Virus record (IMG/VR): IMGVR_UViG_3300022921_000063
Location: 1-33,148 of that record
DNA: 33,148 nucleotides
Origin: a virus
Direction: 5' to 3' (one strand)
Position 1 is the first letter of the stretch. Every line of letters starts with the position of its first letter. Made by a program: the position numbers and the translations under genes. Below the pieces are notes generated by a model that was given only the letters and a program-made list of their open reading frames with translations, did not search any database and was not told the origin of the DNA. Of this stretch, positions 13,682 to 21,589 are shown piece after piece.

Positions 13682-16600
13682 TTAACCTAATGCTGCTATT
13701 TCGCCTGTGTTCTTAATTCTCAATGGAATGTAAATAAACTCAATTGACTTAACTGGCTCAATGGCTATATCTAAATACAACTCATTTCTATCTATTCTAG
13801 CTGTAGTGTTATTTGTTGTATCACATACAGTTACAAAGTCATACAATGCTCTTAGATTTACAAGTTCTAGTAGTAGCGCATCTGCTGCTGCTTTAACTTG
13901 TGATCTTGTTGCTGCATCGTTTGGTTCAAATAGATATGGTCTTGCAAGTATTTCTAACTGTCTACGTAAGTAAACTGTTAGTCTTGCAACGTTAACTCTG
14001 TCTAATGCACTTGCACTTCTAGCACGAGTTTTTTGTCCAAATACTAACAATCCTGCACCAGCTACTGGTGTAATTGGGTTGATGCTATTTGAATATAGTA
14101 CATCACGCTGTCCTGCATTTAGTGCAATTGAAACAAATTCTCCCTCAGCATTAATATAACCTGCTGCTGAAGCATTGCTAACTCCGCCGCGTCTTGAGCC
14201 TGCTGGAGCATACCAAGGATAAGCAACTTGGTCGTTTAATACTATTGTTCTTAGCGCCATATGCGAAGCTGGAACAACAACATTATTACCTGCGTTATCA
14301 CTTGTAAAGCCACTTGGGTAATACATGCCTAAGTATTCGTCTTTAGATACTGCACCGTCATCGTTATCTTCAACAGCTAGTGCAACGTTTGTTGCCCAGT
14401 TGTTTAGTGATGTTGCATCTGGTGTTAGTCTAAATGGTGTATCACCTACAACAAATGCTGTTAGCTTTCTGTCATAGTTTAGAGTTACCATTTCACCAAT
14501 TAGTTCAGGATAACCTGGAGTAGCCATTATATTGAATACTCTTGTTTCGTCATCTCTGATATCTTGGTTACCGTTAACCATTGCTTGTAGTGCTTGTACA
14601 ACTGACTTACGCTGTGCGTGGCGTCCAAATGTACCCGAGCCGTCTGGTTGATTTGATGAGTCAGTTACCCAACGATGTGGATAGTAGTTTGCCATACTTG
14701 CATCTGACTGACGTGGGTTAGTTTCACCTGTGTCTACATAGTTACGCTCAAAACGCTTAACGTTAAATCCGCTTCTACGTAGGTTCCATAGCAGCATACC
14801 TTTTGGATATAGTGCTGGATCCGGAGCATCTGGATCTAGATAATTGCTTGATAGCATATCTACTATATCGCCTGCTGTATGTGCTGTTGCTGTGCCGCCT
14901 GTTGTTGACCAACGTGCGTCTGCAAATAGCATTCCGTTTTCAGTAGTTTGATCTGTTTTATCAACAACCGCCCAAGAGCTTAATGTTGCATTCCAACGAT
15001 ATACAGTTGGAAAGTTTTCTAGATCTGCTGTTGAAATCCAAAGATCATTATCTACTAATGCAGTACCGTCTGATTGCTCTGTTGGAGCAGTAGCACTTAC
15101 AATTGGACCTGCTGGATCAGTTGTTGCAAATTCATTTGCGTAACCTTTCCAATCAGCACCATCATGTACCATAATGTCTATTTCGTCAATTACACTACTA
15201 TACCAAATTTCACCATCTGCTGTTAATGTGCTAGGAGCACTTACTGATGCTGAGTAAGATAATACTTTCCATAATGAAACAACATAACCATTTGATGTTC
15301 CATCTGGGTCAGCATAAAAGTTAGTAGTTGTTGTCGCATCAGTTGCATCGTAAACTGCAAAACCTGCTGCTGCAAGTGGAGTATTTGTTCCATCAACTAG
15401 TTTGATTTCACCACCTAATGCATGTGTAATAACAATTTTATTGTCAGATGTAACACTTGCTGTTACGTTTGTAAGTCCTGCTGCATTGATAGCACCTGCC
15501 ATTAAAGTTGCATCAGTTGTTGCACCTGTTGCTGTAAATGCAACACTTGCAGGAGTACTATATGCTGCACTGTTTTTTACTGTTTCAGAAATTGTAAAAT
15601 CATATGCTTGTGCAACAAATGTACTTTCTGTAATAACTGGACTTGTTGCAGTTGCAGCGCCGTTACCCGCTCTAGCAAAAATTTTGTAATCAACAATAGG
15701 TCTTGCTGCTTCAGTTATGTTAACTTTTACATATACGTCACCTAGAGTTAAATTTGCACCACCGCCTGTTTTATCTAACCAATATATTGCTGTTGCATTA
15801 GATGTATAAAGTGGAGCAGATACACTTGACCATAGTCCTGTATCTGTGCTATATTTCTTAACTGAGAAGTTTGCACCGCCGTTTGGATTAGTTGTTTTTA
15901 ACCAAACAGAGCCAGTTGGACGTGGAGATGTATCACTCGACTTCCATTCTGGAACACTTGTGTGGGCTGCGGTTGCTACTGCTGGAATTGCATATGTACC
16001 TGCTACTAGTCCAGCTGCTGCTAGATCCATTGTACCTGCTGCAATAACTACAGTGCCAGCAGATGTGTTAGCAGTTCTATCTGCATATATGTATATCTTT
16101 CCGCTTACTAGCGATGCTGTTACACCAGTAATTGTTGCGCCGTTAATATCACTTACTAAATCTGCAAGAGTATTACCTGATGCTGTAATTGTAGTACTGT
16201 TAATTAGTAGAGTCTCACCGCCAGTAAATGAACCTACTGGTGCAATACTTGAAACTGTAGGCCATGCTGTTTCCCAATCTGTTGAACCAACCTGAACCCA
16301 AGTTCCGCCTGTTTTCTTATACCAAACATTGTTTGAAGTATTAAGTGTAACTACTGCATAATCACCTACTGCACCTACTGCTGCTGATGGTGCTAAAGGA
16401 TTTGTTCCTGTTGCAGTGTCAGATGCCTCAGTAATTACTAAAGGTGTAACTGAGCTAAAACTCTGGCCGCCTGTAGTATTAACTGCATTGCCATTCCATT
16501 CTAGTAAACCAAACACAGTATTTGTTGTATCAAACCAACTTGCACCATCTGTTGGCTTACCTGCTGGAGCTGTTGCACTTGCTTCTAGTTTGCCTAGGTC

Positions 16601-16942
16601 AAAGTCTGCTCTTGCTACATAAACTTGGTTTGTAATTCCTAGTAATGAGTATGCTGCTTGTAGTCCATATTCGTTTAATTCACCACCGTGAATCATATTT
16701 CCGTTTGCGTCTGAGTAGAATGTAGGATCTCCAAATAAATCTCCTAAATCTTTTTGACTTGTTAACAGGTACGGTTTACCTGCATTTGCTTTTGTTGTTC
16801 CTGCTGCTACGGCTGTCCCTGCAGAATTTGTTTTATCTTCTGCCGAAGCAACAAATATCATTGGTACGGTACCAGGAGCAGCTGGAGTGTAAAAACTCTC
16901 ATCAATTACCTGAACCTCAACACCTGGTGATACTAATGCCAT
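13682..16942 (-). CDS. 18: gp18, tail sheath protein with large insertion
   Basis: 1,086 aa versus 659 in T4. It forms the contractile sheath around the tube. The N-terminus MALVSPGVEVQVIDESF and the C-terminal half (ALYPKGMLLWNLRRSGFNVKRFERNY, RRGGVSNASAAGYINAEGEF, VFGQKTRARSASALDRVNVARLTVYLRRQLE, FIYIPLRI) are clear sheath blocks. Between residues about 125 and 665 lies a Thr/Ala/Gly-rich insertion absent from T4. It contains GD-W type motifs (for example TGSVWLKT, DGEIWYSS, NDLWIST) and two Flagellin_IN-like segments (about 242-320 and 463-535). The ATG at 16942 is preferred over one at 16945 because AGGAG is then seven bases away. It has a late octamer upstream and a hairpin downstream. 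Confidence 0.93.
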   Translation of the reverse strand: MALVSPGVEVQVIDESFYTPAAPGTVPMIFVASAEDKTNSAGTAVAAGTTKANAGKPYLLTSQKDLGDLFGDPTFYSDANGNMIHGGELNEYGLQAAYSLLGITNQVYVARADFDLGKLEASATAPAGKPTDGASWFDTTNTVFGLLEWNGNAVNTTGGQSFSSVTPLVITEASDTATGTNPLAPSAAVGAVGDYAVVTLNTSNNVWYKKTGGTWVQVGSTDWETAWPTVSSIAPVGSFTGGETLLINSTTITASGNTLADLVSDINGATITGVTASLVSGKIYIYADRTANTSAGTVVIAAGTMDLAAAGLVAGTYAIPAVATAAHTSVPEWKSSDTSPRPTGSVWLKTTNPNGGANFSVKKYSTDTGLWSSVSAPLYTSNATAIYWLDKTGGGANLTLGDVYVKVNITEAARPIVDYKIFARAGNGAATATSPVITESTFVAQAYDFTISETVKNSAAYSTPASVAFTATGATTDATLMAGAINAAGLTNVTASVTSDNKIVITHALGGEIKLVDGTNTPLAAAGFAVYDATDATTTTNFYADPDGTSNGYVVSLWKVLSYSASVSAPSTLTADGEIWYSSVIDEIDIMVHDGADWKGYANEFATTDPAGPIVSATAPTEQSDGTALVDNDLWISTADLENFPTVYRWNATLSSWAVVDKTDQTTENGMLFADARWSTTGGTATAHTAGDIVDMLSSNYLDPDAPDPALYPKGMLLWNLRRSGFNVKRFERNYVDTGETNPRQSDASMANYYPHRWVTDSSNQPDGSGTFGRHAQRKSVVQALQAMVNGNQDIRDDETRVFNIMATPGYPELIGEMVTLNYDRKLTAFVVGDTPFRLTPDATSLNNWATNVALAVEDNDDGAVSKDEYLGMYYPSGFTSDNAGNNVVVPASHMALRTIVLNDQVAYPWYAPAGSRRGGVSNASAAGYINAEGEFVSIALNAGQRDVLYSNSINPITPVAGAGLLVFGQKTRARSASALDRVNVARLTVYLRRQLEILARPYLFEPNDAATRSQVKAAADALLLELVNLRALYDFVTVCDTTNNTTARIDRNELYLDIAIEPVKSIEFIYIPLRIKNTGEIAALG
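14951..16573 (-). repeat. Repeat-bearing insertion in the sheath protein
   Basis: Approximate limits of the non-T4 part of gp18 (residues 125-665). Two copies (about 15986-16222 and 15341-15559) share the pattern hydrophobic strand, TLADLVSDINGA or TLMAGAINAAG, VTAS, a K-I strand and LAAAG. Four or five short W-motifs flank them. Confidence 0.6.
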
Positions 16943-16973
16943 CATATTTCTCCTAAAGGTTTAATTACTATAG

Positions 16974-16981
16974 TATTTATT
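16974..16981 (-). promoter_or_regulatory. T4-like late promoter AATAAATA, gp18
   Basis: AATAAATACT lies 31 bases before the gp18 ATG at 16942. The leader carries AGGAG. It diverges from the plus-strand late promoter at 17037. Confidence 0.58.
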
Positions 16982-17036
16982 AGATTTTAGGTTTATATGC
17001 TTGTAATACTCGGTGATAAAGGGGCGGTAAAGGTAC

Positions 17037-17044
17037 GATAAATA
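17037..17044 (+). promoter_or_regulatory. T4-like late promoter octamer GATAAATA, HNH gene
   Basis: GATAAATACAATATG, with four bases between octamer and ATG and no Shine-Dalgarno in range (AAAGG is about 18 bases upstream). Confidence 0.65.
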
Positions 17045-17048
17045 CAAT

Positions 17049-17384
17049 ATGAGACCTTTATGCATATGTAAACAACGCCCTGCTGCTATAAATTATAAAA
17101 AGAATGGTAAAACATTTTATAGACGCAAATGCGAACAATGTTTAAAACACGGACTCGGACACGGTATTCCAAGATGGCAGATAGCAGGATATGAAAAAAA
17201 GAACATATGCGAAAAATGCGGATACAAGAGTGTTTATCAAGAACAGTTTGACGTTTACCATATGGATGGTAATTTGGAAAATTGTCGACCTAGTAATCTA
17301 AAAACCGTATGTGCTAATTGTCAACGTATTGTTCAGAAGATAGATGTAAAATGGAAACAAGGTGATTTAAAGCCTGACTTTTAG
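17049..17384 (+). CDS. HNH-like zinc-binding protein
   Basis: 111 aa. Two zinc-finger-like sets are visible: C5-x-C7 with C28-x2-C31, and C54-x2-C57 with C88-x2-C91. Between the latter is FDVYHMDGNLENCRPSNLKTVC, the usual layout of an HNH nuclease beta-beta-alpha core (H71, N83, Cys zinc knuckle). I recognise the whole as a conserved protein of T4-like marine phages, standing alone and not in an intron, so it may be a structural-metal DNA-binding protein or a nuclease rather than a homing enzyme. The second His of the HNH triad is not obvious. It is carried on the plus strand from a late octamer four bases before its ATG. Confidence 0.7.
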   Translation: MRPLCICKQRPAAINYKKNGKTFYRRKCEQCLKHGLGHGIPRWQIAGYEKKNICEKCGYKSVYQEQFDVYHMDGNLENCRPSNLKTVCANCQRIVQKIDVKWKQGDLKPDF

Positions 17385-17385
17385 G

Positions 17386-17414
17386 TTGACATCGAATAAC
17401 AAATACGTTATAAT
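17386..17414 (+). promoter_or_regulatory. Consensus sigma70 promoter for the DUF3310-like gene
   Basis: TTGACA (17386-17391), a 17-base spacer, TATAAT (17409-17414): both boxes match the bacterial consensus exactly. The -35 box begins just after the HNH stop codon. It predicts early expression of a single small gene inside the late region. Confidence 0.85.
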
Positions 17415-17442
17415 TAATATTATTAAAACAAACGGAGCACCC

Positions 17443-17772
17443 ATGGGACTAACAAAAGTAACATCAGATTTGTATTTAAATGATAATGAAAAATCAGCGT
17501 CTATTGATTACAAATTTGACGAAAAAAAGTATATTGAAGAGTTTCAAGAATATATCGATAAAACATATAACGGACATTACAGCACAAATAAATTTCAGTC
17601 AACTGAAGTAATCATTGACAGAGGAAACGGAACTGGTTTCTGTATGGGTAATGTTGATAAGTATTCAAACCGTTACGGTAAAAAAGGTACAGCATCAGAT
17701 GCTCGCAAAGATTTAATGAAAATTTTACACTATGCTCTAATTCAATTGTATGTACACGATAACGATCTTTAA
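17443..17772 (+). CDS. DUF3310-like small protein
   Basis: 109 aa from the ATG at 17443, which has GGAG six bases upstream and a perfect sigma70 promoter 29 bases upstream; a TTG at 17386 would lie inside that promoter and is rejected. The C-terminal half FCMGNVDKYSNRYGKKGTASDARKDLMKILHYALIQLYV follows the DUF3310 pattern (GN-x-x-KY-x-x-RYGKK, then a D-L-x-K-x-x-x-Y helix), a short family common in phages and sometimes labelled nucleotide-kinase-like, with no firm function. The N-terminal half resembles nothing I know. Its stop shares TTAA with the convergent gp13 gene. Confidence 0.68.
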   Translation: MGLTKVTSDLYLNDNEKSASIDYKFDEKKYIEEFQEYIDKTYNGHYSTNKFQSTEVIIDRGNGTGFCMGNVDKYSNRYGKKGTASDARKDLMKILHYALIQLYVHDNDL

Positions 17773-18527
17773 CCTATTAGGAAACTATAACCTGCGCCGC
17801 CTGCTACTTGTTGTATAACTTCCTGTTCTAGCTTATCCATTTCAGTTTGTGCTTCTGCCTTAAGTGTGTCACCATTAAGAGTACTTCCACCTTGAGGCCC
17901 AGCAATAGTAGCAAACTTTGAACGTGCTTCGCCTAACATATATTTACAACTAGCAAGTGTATAATCTTTAATCCATTGTTTTGCTAGATAATCGTCAAGT
18001 AACTGTTCATCTGGACGATAATTATAGCAATACAACATTAACGTTTCGGTTGATCTAGGACGCTGTAATAGCGTTAATTTTTTAGTCGAAGTATTCCATT
18101 TAAACTCAATAAACGAACCAAACATTCTACCTACTAGTTCTTGGTATTGGCTAAACATATCGTATGTTGCTAATCCGCCTAAATTTGAACTAGACATTAG
18201 ATATGTATTTGTATATGCTAAATTAAACGGTTCGTATATTGATCCACCATCTCCGCCGCCAGTACGTGAACCAATTGATCTACGAAATAACTTACGCACT
18301 TCAATTACTTCACTTGGTAGCGTATATTCATTAGTGTCTACAATTGTAGGCATAAACATATAAGATTCTTCAACTGAATTGTCTGAGCGCTGTCTAAAAC
18401 GTGTTAATGCCTTTGTTAAAGCAGTTTCGTAATGTATTGGGTCAAGTTCAACATCAATCATGCCTCCGCCTAAAAATGCGTTAACATAATCAAATACCTC
18501 TTGCTTTTTTGTTTTTAAACTACTCAT
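17769..18527 (-). CDS. 13: gp13-like neck protein
   Basis: 252 aa versus 309 in T4. In T4, gp13 and gp14 form the neck that closes the head and joins it to the tail. The sequence follows the marine T4-like form: an N-terminal helix (KKQEVFDYVNAFLGG), DPIHYETALTKALTRFRQRSDNSVEESYMFM, the beta strand YTLPSEVIEVRKLFRRS, LQRPRSTETLMLYCYNYRPDEQLLDDYLAKQWIKDYTLASCKYMLGEARSKFATIAGPQGGSTLNGDTL, and an end EQEVIQQVAGGAGYSFLIG. GGAG lies seven bases before the ATG. A late octamer is located 18 bases upstream, back to back with the gp14 promoter, which supports paired neck-gene expression. Confidence 0.75.
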   Translation of the reverse strand: MSSLKTKKQEVFDYVNAFLGGGMIDVELDPIHYETALTKALTRFRQRSDNSVEESYMFMPTIVDTNEYTLPSEVIEVRKLFRRSIGSRTGGGDGGSIYEPFNLAYTNTYLMSSSNLGGLATYDMFSQYQELVGRMFGSFIEFKWNTSTKKLTLLQRPRSTETLMLYCYNYRPDEQLLDDYLAKQWIKDYTLASCKYMLGEARSKFATIAGPQGGSTLNGDTLKAEAQTEMDKLEQEVIQQVAGGAGYSFLIG

Positions 18528-18544
18528 ATGAAATCTCCGTATAG

Positions 18545-18552
18545 TATTTATC
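18545..18552 (-). promoter_or_regulatory. T4-like late promoter octamer GATAAATA, gp13
   Basis: Minus-strand half of an inverted repeat (arms 18545-18555 and 18567-18577, 11 bp each, perfect) that contains two divergent late octamers. Confidence 0.65.
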
Positions 18553-18569
18553 GTAGTTACTATCGTTAC

Positions 18570-18577
18570 GATAAATA
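18570..18577 (+). promoter_or_regulatory. T4-like late promoter octamer GATAAATA, gp14
   Basis: Plus-strand half of the same palindrome. The gp14 ATG at 18583 starts five bases after the octamer, without a Shine-Dalgarno sequence. Confidence 0.65.
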
Positions 18578-18582
18578 TGTAT

Positions 18583-19734
18583 ATGCCAAAGTTATCTTTA
18601 TATAGACCCGAACGCGGTAATGATTATGAATTTATTGACAGACAAATTCTAGAAATGTTTACTGTTGGGGGTACCGACATTCATATCCATAAATATCTTG
18701 GATCAAACAATTTACCTGAGGGTGAAGCAGATGCAGTACAGCCTCAATACGATGCTGTAAAGGAAACTAACATACAGGATTTGTTATTTCTTGAAAACAG
18801 AGATCGTAAATATGATCCAGATGTATACACGCACAGAGCAATTTATAATGTACAAGACATTGATTTTGATTTGAGTCAATTTGGATTGTTCCTGTCAAAT
18901 GATACATTGTTTATGACCGTGCATATTAGAAGTATTGTAAAAACAATAGGTCGTAAACCGTTAAGTGGTGATGTTATTGAGTTACCACATTTAAAAGACG
19001 AGTATGCACTAAACGATTATGATATTGCATTAAAACGGTTTTATGTAATAGAAGATGTAAGTAGAGGTTCAGAAGGATTTAGTCATACATGGTATCCACA
19101 TTTATATAGATTAAAACTAAAACAAATATACGACGGTCAGGAATACAGTGAGATATTAGATCTACCTGCTAATGAAGAAGAACCAGGTAGCAATACTTTA
19201 CGTGACTTGCTTTCTACTTATGAAAAAGAAATGCAGATAAACAACGCAGTAATTGCTCAAGCAGAAGTTGAAGCGCCATTAAGTGGATATGAAACTAGTC
19301 ATTTTTACACAATAGCACGTAATGCTGACGGAACTGCTGACTTACAGCAAATAGAAAATCCTAACGGCGGCGGAAACATTACTACAAGTGGACCTCCAGA
19401 AAAAGACGGATACTCTGGTTATCTTGTTGATTATGGTGACGGTGAAACACCTAACGGTAGTGCGTTTGGTAGCGGAATATCATTTCCAGGATCAAACGAT
19501 TCTGGAGACTATTTTTTAAGAACAGATTATATGCCTAATAGATTATTTAGATTTGACGGAACTAGGTGGATTAAGGTTGAAGATAACTTACGTGAAACAC
19601 TTACAAATTCAAATACAAGATCTACGCTGAAAGCAGGATTTATTAATAATAGTGCAAATAACACAATAGGTGGCGATACTATACCCGAGCGTCAATCTGT
19701 TAGTAAAGCTCTAAAACCAAAGGCAGATAATTAA
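18583..19734 (+). CDS. 14: gp14-like neck protein
   Basis: 383 aa versus 256 in T4. Residues 1-205 match the neck protein form: GGTDIHIHKYLG, a block with NIQDLLFLENRDRKYD, DFDLSQFGLFLSNDTLFMTVHIRSIVKTIGRKPLSGDVIELPH and KRFYVIEDVSRGSEGFSHTWYPHLYRLKLKQI. The C-terminal extension holds GDYFLRTDYMPNRLFRFDGTRWIKVED and ends with SVSKALKPKADN, a tail also seen in T4-like cyanophage gp14. The first ATG (18577) overlaps the late octamer itself, so the second ATG at 18583 (MPKLS) is chosen. Its stop overlaps the gp15 start by one base (TAATG), implying coupled translation. Confidence 0.78.
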   Translation: MPKLSLYRPERGNDYEFIDRQILEMFTVGGTDIHIHKYLGSNNLPEGEADAVQPQYDAVKETNIQDLLFLENRDRKYDPDVYTHRAIYNVQDIDFDLSQFGLFLSNDTLFMTVHIRSIVKTIGRKPLSGDVIELPHLKDEYALNDYDIALKRFYVIEDVSRGSEGFSHTWYPHLYRLKLKQIYDGQEYSEILDLPANEEEPGSNTLRDLLSTYEKEMQINNAVIAQAEVEAPLSGYETSHFYTIARNADGTADLQQIENPNGGGNITTSGPPEKDGYSGYLVDYGDGETPNGSAFGSGISFPGSNDSGDYFLRTDYMPNRLFRFDGTRWIKVEDNLRETLTNSNTRSTLKAGFINNSANNTIGGDTIPERQSVSKALKPKADN

Positions 19735-21146
19735 TGCAACATTTTTATGATGGACAAATTAGGCGCTATATTACACAGTTAATGCGTATAATGAGCAACT
19801 TTCCGGTCAAGGACGGTAAAGGAAAAATAACAACTGTACCGGTTATGTACGGCGATTTAACTAGACAAGTAGCAAACTTAATTAGAGATAATTCTGAAAA
19901 TAAATTACCAAGTGTTCCACGAATGAGTGTTTATATAACAGGGTTAGATCAAGATAGAGAAAGAACACAAGATCCATCTTTTGTAAATAAAATTAATATT
20001 AAAGAAAGAGAGTTTGATGAAAATACAAACGAATATCTTAATACCCAAGGCAAAAATTATACTGTTGAACGCTTAATGCCGACTCCGTTTACACTTAAAG
20101 CAAATGTTGATGTATGGACAAGTAATACAGATCAAAAATTACAAATTATAGAACAAATAGGTGTATGGTTTAATCCTACACTAGAATTACAGACTACGGA
20201 TAATTTTATTGACTGGACAAGTATTACTACACTAGAATTAGAAAATATTAACTGGAGTAATAGGACTGTACCGGTGGGATTAGAAAGCGAAGTAGATATA
20301 GCTACGCTTAGTTTTATTATTCCGATTTATATTTCGCCGCCTGCAAAAGTAAAACGTCTCGGTGTAATACAAAATATTATTACAAGTCTATTTGATGAAA
20401 CTACTGGTGATATCGAATCTGGAATTACGCAACCTCAAGTAAATGCATACGATGACGGAATTACAGCCGGAGTAACAGAAACAGCAAGTGGCAGAAAAGC
20501 AGTTACAGAAATATCAAGTCAAATGGCTAATGTAAATTATTTAAATTATGCAATTTATGTTGAAGGTACTACTGCAAAAATAATACATAAAGGTAGTTTA
20601 GGTACGATAAACTGGAATGATGTATTCGAAACTCAACCTGGTAAGTTTACAGCCGACATATCAAGAATATATCTAAACAATAAAGATTCATCTGCAACAC
20701 CAACAGGCACAATAAGTTTAAACCCATTAAACGAAACAGTTTTAAATATAGCCTGGGATTCAGATAGTTTCCCTCAAGATACTATTATTAGTGGCAGAAC
20801 AAGTGTAGATTTTATTATTGACCCTAGTACATTTGATCCTACAACAACAAAGGCATCCGGAGTTCGCTTACTATTACTCGGTGACATTGGTAATATCGAT
20901 GCTGTTGAAGGCGCAGTAGCATGGAAGAATAACGATAATACTAACTTTGTGGCTAGTGCAAACGATATAATAGAATGGGATGGTGCTAAATGGGTTATTG
21001 TGTTTGATGCAAGTGAATCAACTACAATTACCTATACAACAAATCTAAATACAAGTATACAGTATCGATATGCAAATGGATCTTGGTTATTAAGCATTGA
21101 TGGCGAATATCCAGTAGGAACATGGAGAATTGATTTAGAAGTATAA
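19734..21146 (+). CDS. 15: gp15-like tail completion/sheath terminator protein
   Basis: 470 aa versus 272 in T4. In T4, gp15 caps the tail tube and sheath and joins the tail to the neck. The N-terminal 220 residues match it: FYDGQIRRYITQLMRIMSNFPVKD, TTVPVMYGDLTRQVANLIRD, SVPRMSVYITGLDQDRERTQDPSF, MPTPFTLKANVDVWTSNTDQKLQIIEQIGVWFNP and the closing IPIYISPPAKVKRLGVI. The last 230 residues are an extension with NDIIEWDGAKWVIVFDA and a terminal INGEYPVG-like motif (DGEYPVGTWRIDLEV), seen also in marine phage relatives. Start and stop overlap with gp14, and a Nudix gene follows after eight bases. Confidence 0.85.
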   Translation: MQHFYDGQIRRYITQLMRIMSNFPVKDGKGKITTVPVMYGDLTRQVANLIRDNSENKLPSVPRMSVYITGLDQDRERTQDPSFVNKINIKEREFDENTNEYLNTQGKNYTVERLMPTPFTLKANVDVWTSNTDQKLQIIEQIGVWFNPTLELQTTDNFIDWTSITTLELENINWSNRTVPVGLESEVDIATLSFIIPIYISPPAKVKRLGVIQNIITSLFDETTGDIESGITQPQVNAYDDGITAGVTETASGRKAVTEISSQMANVNYLNYAIYVEGTTAKIIHKGSLGTINWNDVFETQPGKFTADISRIYLNNKDSSATPTGTISLNPLNETVLNIAWDSDSFPQDTIISGRTSVDFIIDPSTFDPTTTKASGVRLLLLGDIGNIDAVEGAVAWKNNDNTNFVASANDIIEWDGAKWVIVFDASESTTITYTTNLNTSIQYRYANGSWLLSIDGEYPVGTWRIDLEV

Positions 21147-21154
21147 CTACTTGT

Positions 21155-21589
21155 ATGACGAGTGATATTACCTGTAGTGGTGCTTTATTTTATACATTAG
21201 ATACAAATAGATTTTTATTGCTATATAGAAATGGCAGTAAAAGAAATAACCAATGGGGTATCGTCGGTGGAACAAATGAAATCTCAGAAACACCGTGGGA
21301 AGGGCTAAAGCGTGAAATAGTAGAAGAAATAGGAAGTTTGCCTACTATTAAAAAAACAATTCCATTAGAAACATTTATTAGTAACGATAAACACTTTCAA
21401 TTTCATACTTATCTTTGTATAATAGAAGAAGAATTTATTCCTAAATTAAATGGCGAACATACTGGATATGCGTGGGTAACATTTAATAATTGGCCTAAAC
21501 CATTACATCAAGGATTACGTAATACTCTTAATAGTAAAATTAATAAAGCTAAATTAGAAACAATTTTTAAAATGATTGAACTTTTTTAA
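21155..21589 (+). CDS. Nudix hydrolase
   Basis: 144 aa, the size of a single Nudix domain. The Nudix box is complete: G39-x5-E45-x7-R53-E54-I-x-E57-E58-x-G60, the metal-binding motif that hydrolyses nucleoside diphosphates linked to another moiety. The rest follows the fold: a first strand (GALFYTLDTNRFLLLYR), QWGIVGGTNE before the box, and HFQFHTYLCII after it. The substrate (oxidised dNTP, NDP-sugar, NAD, RNA cap and others) cannot be read from the sequence. It is co-oriented with gp14-gp15, follows after eight bases without an obvious ribosome site, and its stop shares TTAA with the convergent fibre gene. Confidence 0.88.
   Translation: MTSDITCSGALFYTLDTNRFLLLYRNGSKRNNQWGIVGGTNEISETPWEGLKREIVEEIGSLPTIKKTIPLETFISNDKHFQFHTYLCIIEEEFIPKLNGEHTGYAWVTFNNWPKPLHQGLRNTLNSKINKAKLETIFKMIELF

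Noticed and set aside
17049-17384. HNH protein as a homing endonuclease of an intron
   Set aside because: No split gene or intron core is seen around it; the protein looks like a stable stand-alone gene.
17386-17442. TTG start for the DUF3310-like gene
   Set aside because: The TTG is part of the -35 box of a perfect sigma70 promoter, and the ATG at 17443 has its own ribosome site.
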